Shown here: one piece after another, positions 15,054 to 19,946 of the stretch
Numbering within the stretch: position 1 is the first letter of the stretch
Layout of the letters: every line of letters starts with the position of its first letter
Source of the DNA: Actinomycetota bacterium
Lineage (GTDB): Bacteria > Actinomycetota > Actinomycetes > Actinomycetales > Actinomycetaceae
Reading direction: 5' to 3'
Assembly (NCBI GenBank): GCA_019425105.1
Contig: JAHYYD010000012.1
Span: 1 to 19,946, forward strand
Length of the DNA stretch: 19,946 nucleotides
Position numbers and translations under genes: made by a program
The notes under the pieces: generated by a model
What the model saw: the letters and a program-made list of their open reading frames with translations, nothing else
What the model was told of the DNA's origin: nothing
Databases searched by the model: none

Positions 15054-16437
15054 GGGTCGCTGCGCTGGCTGCGATTATGGAGGCGCGATCTTCTTCGGCG
15101 AGAGCACCGATGGTTTCGAGCTGCGCCAGGAGGGAACCAAAGGTCGAGGCCTCGATGGGGCCACGCACGACGGTGACACCCGAGATCTGGGCGGTCAGGT
15201 CGCACAGCAGGCGGTTACGCGCGCCGCCGCCCACGAGGTTGAGCTGGTCGGGGGCCTTCCCCGTGGCCTCGGTGAGCTCACCAATCGCGCGCGCGTAACG
15301 GCGGGCGAAAGACTCGATGATGACGCGCACGTACCCGGCCATGGAGTCGGGGCATGCCACCCCCTGGGCGTCCAGGGCCTCGTCGATCTTGCGCTGCATG
15401 TCGCCGGGGGTGGCGAAGGCCTCCTCGTCGGGGTCGAAGGTGCCCGAGGCGGCGGGCAGCTCGCGGGCCTGGGCGACCAGCTCGTCGGTGTCGGTGGGCG
15501 TGCCCTCGCGCTCCCACTGGCGCTGGATTTCCTGAAGGATCCACATGCCGGTGATGTTGAAGAGGGGACGCACTCCCCCGTCGGTGCGGCCTTCGTTCGT
15601 AATGCCGAGGTCGAAGGCGGCGTCGCTCATGAGGGGCTTGTCCTCGATGGCACCCAGGACCGACCAGGAGCCGCAGGACAGGAAGTAGGCGCGCTTGCCC
15701 TCCTCGATGGGCAGGCCGTGGACCGCGCACGCGGAGTCGTGGGCACCACCGCGCACGACGGTCAGGGTTTCGAGGCCGGGAACCGTGCAGGGGCCGACGA
15801 CGGTCCGGTCGGCGGACAGCTCACCGAACCAGCCGCGCGGGATGCCGAGGCGCGAGAAGACCTCGTCGTTAAAGTCGCCGCCGCCCGGGGTGAGCAGGCC
15901 GGAGGTCGAGGCGATCGTGCGCGACCAACCGACGACGCCGGTGAGGCGGTACGCAAAGTAGTCGGGCAGGAAGAGGGCCGCCGCGACGCGCCGGGCGTCA
16001 GCTGGGTTTTCCTGCAGATAGGCGAACAGCTGATTCGCCGTGTTGATCGTCGCCGGCTGGTTACCGGTCAGGTCAAAAAACTCGCGGTCGCCAATGCGCT
16101 CGCGGAAAGCATCAAGGGTACGGGCAGTGCGCTCGTCGCGGTAGGCGACAACATCGCCGACAAGCTCGCCATTGCCGTCGAGGGGAGCCCAGTCCACGCC
16201 CCACGTATCAATCGAGACGGCGCGGGCGTCGGGGAAGCGTTCGAGGGCCTTCTTCAAGCCGGTGATCGTCTCGGCCTCCATCGTGGCCACGTCCCACGTG
16301 AGGGTGCCATCTTCCCGGCGGCGCGCCTCGTGCTTAAAACGGTGGATGTCCGTGACATCCAGGCGGCCATCGCGTAGCGTTCCGGCGAGGACTCGTCCGG
16401 ACGCGGATCCAAGGTCAACAGCAAGTACGGTGGTCAT
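15028..16437 (-). CDS. FGGY-family sugar kinase, RhaB-like, probable L-fuculokinase
   Basis: A 469-residue kinase. The N-terminal ATPase fold begins TVLAVDLGSASGRVLAG; DTWGVDW (77-83) is the rhamnulokinase-type substrate-loop motif; STSGLLTPG, GGAHDSACAV, LSCGSWSVLG and the C-terminal LNLVGGGARNRLLCDLTAQ complete the family pattern. The family phosphorylates a ketose at C1 with ATP, giving rhamnulose- or fuculose-1-phosphate. The sequence is closer to RhaB than to enterobacterial FucK, but the neighbour is an L-fucose isomerase and no rhamnose isomerase is visible, so fuculokinase is the better call. GGAGGAG lies eight bases before the ATG at 16437. It is 167 bases downstream of fucI with hairpins in between, and overlaps the LacI gene at its 3' end. 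Confidence 0.9.
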   Translation of the reverse strand: MTTVLAVDLGSASGRVLAGTLRDGRLDVTDIHRFKHEARRREDGTLTWDVATMEAETITGLKKALERFPDARAVSIDTWGVDWAPLDGNGELVGDVVAYRDERTARTLDAFRERIGDREFFDLTGNQPATINTANQLFAYLQENPADARRVAAALFLPDYFAYRLTGVVGWSRTIASTSGLLTPGGGDFNDEVFSRLGIPRGWFGELSADRTVVGPCTVPGLETLTVVRGGAHDSACAVHGLPIEEGKRAYFLSCGSWSVLGAIEDKPLMSDAAFDLGITNEGRTDGGVRPLFNITGMWILQEIQRQWEREGTPTDTDELVAQARELPAASGTFDPDEEAFATPGDMQRKIDEALDAQGVACPDSMAGYVRVIIESFARRYARAIGELTEATGKAPDQLNLVGGGARNRLLCDLTAQISGVTVVRGPIEASTFGSLLAQLETIGALAEEDRASIIAASAATHVHVPTRG

Positions 16438-16509
16438 TGAAGGTCTCCTCCAGATACGCCCTGGCTCGGCGTGTCCCGTCGTTGGGTTCTCGTGCAGCTT
16501 TCCTCATCG

Positions 16510-16597
16510 GCGAGGCCGGGGCTGCGTCCCGGGAAAAGAGCCCCGAGAGGGTGGCCCGGTCGGGCCCGGGGAGAGAGGACACCCGAGCCCGACCGGG
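16510..16597 (-). other. Hairpin-rich spacer between fucI and the kinase
   Basis: The 167-base gap between the two genes holds a perfect 11-bp inverted repeat, CCCGGTCGGGC (16555-16565) and GCCCGACCGGG (16587-16597), starting eight bases after the fucI stop. Beyond it on the minus strand is a single arm of the repeated element, GCGAGGCCGGGGC at 16510-16522, which pairs only partly (CGGGGCT with AGCCCCG). There is no T-run, so partial termination or RNA processing is more likely than full termination. Confidence 0.5.
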
Positions 16598-16604
16598 AGT
16601 TGCA

Positions 16605-18368
16605 TCAGCGGTACATCGGACCGAAGGTGTCGCAGGCGCGGAAGTCCGCCGCCTCGAGGGACTCGGTGCCGAACAGCGACCACGCCTTGGGACGGAAGAT
16701 CCGCTCCTCGGGGACGTTGTGCATGTTGACCGGGATGCGCAGCATCGAGGCCAGCGTGATGAGCTGACCGCCGATGTGGCCGTAGGAGATCGCGCCGTGG
16801 TTAGCGCCCCAGTTGTTCATCACGTCGTAGACGCTCTTAAACGCGCCCTCACCCGTCAGGTTCGGGACGAACCAGGTGGTGGGCCACTCGATGTTGGTGC
16901 GCTCTTCGATGGTGAAGGCGACCTCGTCGGGCAGCTCGACCGTGTAGCCCTCGGCGATCTGCAGGACCGGTCCGAGGCCGCGCACCAGGTTGATGCGGCA
17001 CATCGTCACGGGCATCTCGCCGGAGGTACGGAAGTGGGTCGAGAAGCCGCCGCCGCGGAAGTAGCCGGTCGAGGCCGGGTGGAAGGTCGTGGCCTCGAGC
17101 GTGGCGTCGCGGTCTTCCTCGGTCAGCTCGTACCAGGGCTTGATGACGTTCTTGCCGTCGCGCACAGCCTTGCCGGCGCCGTCCAGCGTGGTCGAGCCGG
17201 AGTTACGCAGGTCGAGCAGACCGGCGGCAGCGCGGCCCTCGGGCTTCCAACCGGTGGCCTTCTCGATGGACTCGGGGCTCCAGTAGGTGCGCACGTCGGA
17301 GAAGATCTGCGGCGTGTTGGTCAGCAGGTAACCGAACAGCATCGAGGCACCGTTGAGCGAGTCGTTCTCGGTGGCCACGACGGAAGGCTGGCGGATGCCG
17401 GTCCAGTCGAAGTTCGTGTTGAGGATGGTCTCCAGAACGTCGCCGTTGGGGAAGTGGTCCGTCCACTGGCGCTGGCCCTGGAAGCCTGCCGCGATGGCAC
17501 CGTGGCCGCCGGCCTCTTCCTCAAAGCCCAGCTCGGCCAGGCGCGGGTTGCCGTGCATGAGGTCGCGGGCGATGAGCGTCATCTTGGTGACGAACTTCCA
17601 CCAGTCCTCGTGCTTCTCCGGGTACTGCCACTCCGGCGGGTTCCAGTCCTTGCCCTGCTTGAAGTTCTCGCGGATCCACTGGTACGCCTTCTCGTACTCC
17701 TCGGGATCGTAGATGCCCTCATCGATGCGGCGGGTGAACTCGGACATGTCGATGTACTCGTTGCGCATGCCGAGGTAGGAGCCGAAGAAGTCGGGGTTGA
17801 CAACAGAGCCGGCAATACCCATGGAGACGGAGCCCATGGACAGGTAGGCCTCGCCCTTCATCTGCGCAACGGCCAGGCCGGCGGTCGCGTAGTCGAGGAG
17901 GCGGGTGCGCACGTCCTCGGGGATGGAGGTGTCGTCAGCGTCCTGCACGTGCTCGCCGTAGATACCGAAGGCGGGGATACCGATCTGAGCGTGGCCTGCC
18001 AGGGCGGCGGCAAGGTACACGGCGCCGGGGCGCTCAGTGCCATTGAAGCCCCAGATGGCGTGCGGCATCGCGGGGTCCATGTCGGTGGTCTCCGTGCCGT
18101 AGCACCAGCAGGGGGTGACCGTCACGGTCAGGCCGACGTTGTTCTCGCGGAACTTGGCGGCGCAGGCCTGGGCCTCGTGGACGCGGCCGATCGTGGTGTC
18201 AGCGATGACGACCTCGACGGGGGCACCGTCCGGGTAACGCAGGTTGGAAGAAAAAAGCTCGGCGACGGACTTCGCCATGTTCATGGTCTGCTCTTCGAGC
18301 GACTCACGAACGCCCTTACGGCGGCCGTCAATAGTGGGGCGGATTCCGATGCGGGGGTGGTTTGTCAT
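16605..18368 (-). CDS. fucI: L-fucose isomerase
   Basis: A 587-residue protein, almost the length of the E. coli enzyme (591), which converts L-fucose to L-fuculose and also accepts D-arabinose. It aligns by eye along its length: [100 protein letters not shown]. The Mn-binding catalytic residues correspond to Glu334 ([10 protein letters not shown]), Asp358 (FSDVRTYW) and His524 (NWGANHG). The start at 18368 is chosen for GAAGGA just upstream and the family N-terminus; an ATG at 18386 lacks a site. It is the first catabolic gene after the transporter terminator, followed by the kinase, LacI and mutarotase genes. Cytoplasmic hexamer in the family. Confidence 0.97.
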   Translation of the reverse strand: MTNHPRIGIRPTIDGRRKGVRESLEEQTMNMAKSVAELFSSNLRYPDGAPVEVVIADTTIGRVHEAQACAAKFRENNVGLTVTVTPCWCYGTETTDMDPAMPHAIWGFNGTERPGAVYLAAALAGHAQIGIPAFGIYGEHVQDADDTSIPEDVRTRLLDYATAGLAVAQMKGEAYLSMGSVSMGIAGSVVNPDFFGSYLGMRNEYIDMSEFTRRIDEGIYDPEEYEKAYQWIRENFKQGKDWNPPEWQYPEKHEDWWKFVTKMTLIARDLMHGNPRLAELGFEEEAGGHGAIAAGFQGQRQWTDHFPNGDVLETILNTNFDWTGIRQPSVVATENDSLNGASMLFGYLLTNTPQIFSDVRTYWSPESIEKATGWKPEGRAAAGLLDLRNSGSTTLDGAGKAVRDGKNVIKPWYELTEEDRDATLEATTFHPASTGYFRGGGFSTHFRTSGEMPVTMCRINLVRGLGPVLQIAEGYTVELPDEVAFTIEERTNIEWPTTWFVPNLTGEGAFKSVYDVMNNWGANHGAISYGHIGGQLITLASMLRIPVNMHNVPEERIFRPKAWSLFGTESLEAADFRACDTFGPMYR

Positions 18369-18408
18369 TATTCCTTCATCCCTCATGATGACGTCGATGT
18401 CGGAGCGC

Positions 18409-18424
18409 GGGGGCGCTCGCCCCC
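18409..18424 (-). other. Short hairpin in the fucI leader
   Basis: GGGGGC (18409-18414) and GCCCCC (18419-18424) with a four-base GCTC loop lie about 40 bases before the fucI start. No convincing promoter is visible between the upstream terminator and fucI, so this may be part of a readthrough leader. Confidence 0.35.
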
Positions 18425-18441
18425 TCGGATCCTATGAATAA

Positions 18442-18494
18442 AAAGGTGCCGGGTCCGCGGGTCCCACCCCAGCGTCGTGGAGCGGGACCCGCGG
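18442..18494 (-). terminator. Rho-independent terminator after the sugar-binding protein gene
   Basis: Perfect 11-bp inverted repeat CCGCGGGTCCC (18455-18465) and GGGACCCGCGG (18484-18494). On the minus strand, after a short GC-rich stretch, it is followed by CCTTTTTATTC, a proper T-run. This is the clearest intrinsic terminator in the window. It separates the ABC transporter genes from fucI and may be partial, letting fucI be expressed at a lower level. Confidence 0.75.
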
Positions 18495-18557
18495 CGGGCC
18501 ACCGGTTCAGTGTGTTACGTCCCCGGCCCCGGCCTCGTGCCCGATGGAGCTATCGGC

Positions 18558-19619
18558 TCACTCGTAGAGGTTCGCCTTGATCTCCGGGCTGTCGATGTTG
18601 GTCTTGTCGTACCAGGCGAAGCCCGAGTCGATAACCTTGGGCAGCTCAGCGCCGTTGAGCGCTGCGACAGCGGCCTTCACCGTGTAGTAGCCGATCTTGA
18701 CGGGCGACTGGGTCACGGCGCCAGCCTCGGTGCCACCCTTGATCGCGTCGATCTGGGTCTTGCCCGAGTCGAAGCCGACAACGGTGACGTCCTTACCGGA
18801 CTCAGCAACACCCTGGACGATGCCGGAGGCAGCGGCCTCGTTGGAGCCGTACATGCCGACGATGTCGGAGTTGGCCTGGATGATGGACAGGGAGGTGTCG
18901 GCGGCCTTGGTGACCTCACCGGCGATCTGCTCGTCGAGGAGCTTCAGGTCGGCGGGAGCATTGGCCTTGAAGTACTCCTTGAAGCCCTCGCAGCGCTGCT
19001 TGCCCGTGGTGGAGGTCGAGTCGTGGCAGACCATGCCGACCGAGCCCTTCTTGTCCTTGAGCAGCTCGATCATGTGCTTGGCGGCCTCGGCAGCGGCGGC
19101 CTTGTTGTCCGTCTGGACGGTGGTGACGGGGATGTCGGACTCAACACCGGAGTCGAAGGCGACAACCGGGATGCCCTTGCTATTGATCTCGTTCAGGAGG
19201 TCGGCGGCAGCCTTGGAGTCGAGAGCGGCAAAGCCGATGGCGGCCGGGCCGGAGTCCAGAGCGGACTTCAGCTGGTCGGTCTGCTCGGTCACCTTGGTCT
19301 CGTCCTGCGGGCCAACGAAGTTCACCTTGTAGCCCAGCTCCTCGCCGGCCTGCTCGGCACCTTCCTTCACGGCCTGCCAGAAGCGGTGCTGGAAGCCCTT
19401 GGAGACCAGGTAGATGGTCTTGGTGCCGTCACCCTTGACCGCGGCCTTCTCCCAATCCTGGGCGTTGCCGGAGGTGTCAACCTTGGCGGAGCCGGAGGAC
19501 GCGCTGGGCTTGGCGTCGGAGGAGGACGAGGAGGAGTCCGTTGAGGTCGTGCAGGCAGCCAGGCCCAGGGCCATGGAGCCGACGGCGGCGGCGGCGAAGA
19601 TACGTCCGATGGGGCGCAT
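18558..19619 (-). CDS. Sugar ABC transporter substrate-binding lipoprotein, RbsB-like
   Basis: A 353-residue exported lipoprotein. The signal peptide MRPIGRIFAAAAVGSMALGL ends in the lipobox LAAC with Cys23 as lipid anchor. A Ser-rich linker follows, then a type I periplasmic-binding fold: TIYLVSKGFQHRFWQAVKEG, LDSGPAAIGFAALD, GIPVVAFDSGVESD, GMYGSNEAAASGIVQG and DVTVVGFDSGKTQID. It captures a monosaccharide outside the cell for an RbsC-type permease, whose gene ends 93 bases upstream. AAAGGA lies just before the ATG. Placement next to fucI suggests fucose, but the ligand is not readable. The binding protein comes after the permease, unlike the common order with the binding protein first. A terminator follows. 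Confidence 0.93.
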   Translation of the reverse strand: MRPIGRIFAAAAVGSMALGLAACTTSTDSSSSSSDAKPSASSGSAKVDTSGNAQDWEKAAVKGDGTKTIYLVSKGFQHRFWQAVKEGAEQAGEELGYKVNFVGPQDETKVTEQTDQLKSALDSGPAAIGFAALDSKAAADLLNEINSKGIPVVAFDSGVESDIPVTTVQTDNKAAAAEAAKHMIELLKDKKGSVGMVCHDSTSTTGKQRCEGFKEYFKANAPADLKLLDEQIAGEVTKAADTSLSIIQANSDIVGMYGSNEAAASGIVQGVAESGKDVTVVGFDSGKTQIDAIKGGTEAGAVTQSPVKIGYYTVKAAVAALNGAELPKVIDSGFAWYDKTNIDSPEIKANLYE

Positions 19620-19639
19620 TGGTTTTCCTTTCGTGGGGT

Positions 19640-19657
19640 GGCGGGGTCATTCCCGCC
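19640..19657 (-). other. Small hairpin before the binding-protein gene
   Basis: GGCGGG (19640-19645) and CCCGCC (19652-19657) with a six-base loop lie about 20 bases upstream of the binding-protein ATG. Such hairpins between permease and binding-protein genes often protect the more abundant binding-protein message from decay. Weak support. Confidence 0.3.
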
Positions 19658-19667
19658 CTTGGTGTGT

Positions 19668-19687
19668 GTGAACCGACGTCGGTCCAC
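19668..19687. promoter_or_regulatory. Near-perfect 20-bp palindrome, candidate operator
   Basis: GTGAACCGACGTCGGTCCAC contains a perfect 12-bp palindrome (ACCGACGTCGGT, 19672-19683) with a central CG and mostly matching flanks. It lies between the permease stop and the binding-protein start. A central CG is typical of LacI-family operators, but the spacing of the outer TG/CA differs from the usual consensus. Confidence 0.35.
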
Positions 19688-19712
19688 GATGGGTGAATTG
19701 AATGGGTAAGAA

Positions 19713-19946
19713 TCAGGCTGCGTTTTCGCGGATGCGACGCAGGTTGTCGATAACGACCGCGAGGAGCAGGACGATACCGGTGACGACGAACTGCCATTCG
19801 GCGGCGATACCCATCATCGTCAGGCCCTTCTTGAGGGTCTCCATGAGGATCGCGCCGACCAGAGCGCCGGGGATCGAGGCGCGGCCACCCGACAGGGAGG
19901 TACCGCCGATGACGGCTGCGGCGATGACGTTGAGCTCCATGCCCAC
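19713..19946 (-). CDS. ABC sugar transporter permease, RbsC-like, C-terminal part only
   Basis: Only the last 77 residues are inside the window; the gene begins beyond the right edge. The segment has the RbsC/BPD_transp_2 signature AAAVIGGTSLSGGRASIPGA, followed by two hydrophobic helices (ALVGAILMETL and WQFVVTGIVLLLAVVID) and a short charged cytoplasmic tail. The family forms the membrane channel of ribose-type importers, working with a twin ATPase presumably encoded further upstream. It lies 93 bases before the binding-protein gene on the same strand, indicating one transporter operon. Confidence 0.92.
   Translation of the reverse strand: MGMELNVIAAAVIGGTSLSGGRASIPGALVGAILMETLKKGLTMMGIAAEWQFVVTGIVLLLAVVIDNLRRIRENAA

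Noticed and set aside
3077..18368. Classical fucose pathway through fuculose-1-phosphate aldolase
   Set aside because: No class II aldolase (FucA/RhaD type) or lactaldehyde dehydrogenase/reductase is encoded in the window. An aldolase elsewhere in the genome cannot be excluded.
16605..18386. Alternative fucI start at 18386
   Set aside because: It has no ribosome site and adds six residues not expected in the family. The ATG at 18368 follows GAAGGA and leads directly into [11 protein letters not shown].
18409..18440. Dedicated fucI promoter
   Set aside because: A TAGGAT-like -10 is present on the minus strand, but no -35 lies at a proper distance; the region is mainly terminator tail and hairpin.

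Overview
The window looks like a chromosome segment from a high-G+C Gram-positive bacterium, most likely an actinomycete of the Actinomycetaceae (Schaalia/Actinomyces type). This is inferred from the strongly GC-biased third codon positions, the AGGAGG-type ribosome sites, the lipoprotein-type sugar-binding protein and the gene content. No sequence search was possible. There are no tRNA or rRNA genes, insertion sequences, phage genes or CRISPR arrays.

Left part (1-3076): an AT-richer 5' region of about 500 bases leads into a plus-strand AGCS-family sodium:amino-acid symporter gene (516-1985). A GC-rich hairpin separates it from a convergent minus-strand gene of unknown function (2133-2960).

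Middle part (3077-13281): seven minus-strand genes form one apparent operon. In transcription order they are a DeoR-family repressor, a lipoyl E2 acyltransferase, dihydrolipoyl dehydrogenase (E3), a fused alpha+beta TPP-dependent E1, a PHP-domain protein, an SDR resembling sorbitol-6-phosphate dehydrogenase, and a large dehydrogenase resembling L-sorbose-1-phosphate reductase. A promoter-like element just upstream is flanked by AACGAAA/TTTCGTT boxes that fit a DeoR operator. Two intergenic gaps inside the operon carry GC-rich hairpins.

Right part (13613-19946): more minus-strand genes encode L-fucose uptake and entry into metabolism. They are the end of an RbsC-type ABC permease, an RbsB-type sugar-binding lipoprotein, a strong terminator, L-fucose isomerase (all three catalytic residues present), a RhaB-like FGGY kinase, a LacI regulator and an FucU-type mutarotase.

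How the parts may work together: fucI, the kinase and fucU would make L-fuculose-1-phosphate, but no aldolase is present in the window to split it. The adjacent operon encodes a SorE-like reductase, a SrlD-like dehydrogenase and a complete acetoin/pyruvate-dehydrogenase-type complex. I propose that this is a non-aldolase route for 6-deoxyhexoses. In it the ketose-1-phosphate is reduced at C2 and reoxidised at C5 to a 1-deoxy-ketose-6-phosphate. The TPP/lipoyl complex would then cleave this to acetyl-CoA plus a tetrose-4-phosphate. The gene families are well supported; the pathway is inference.
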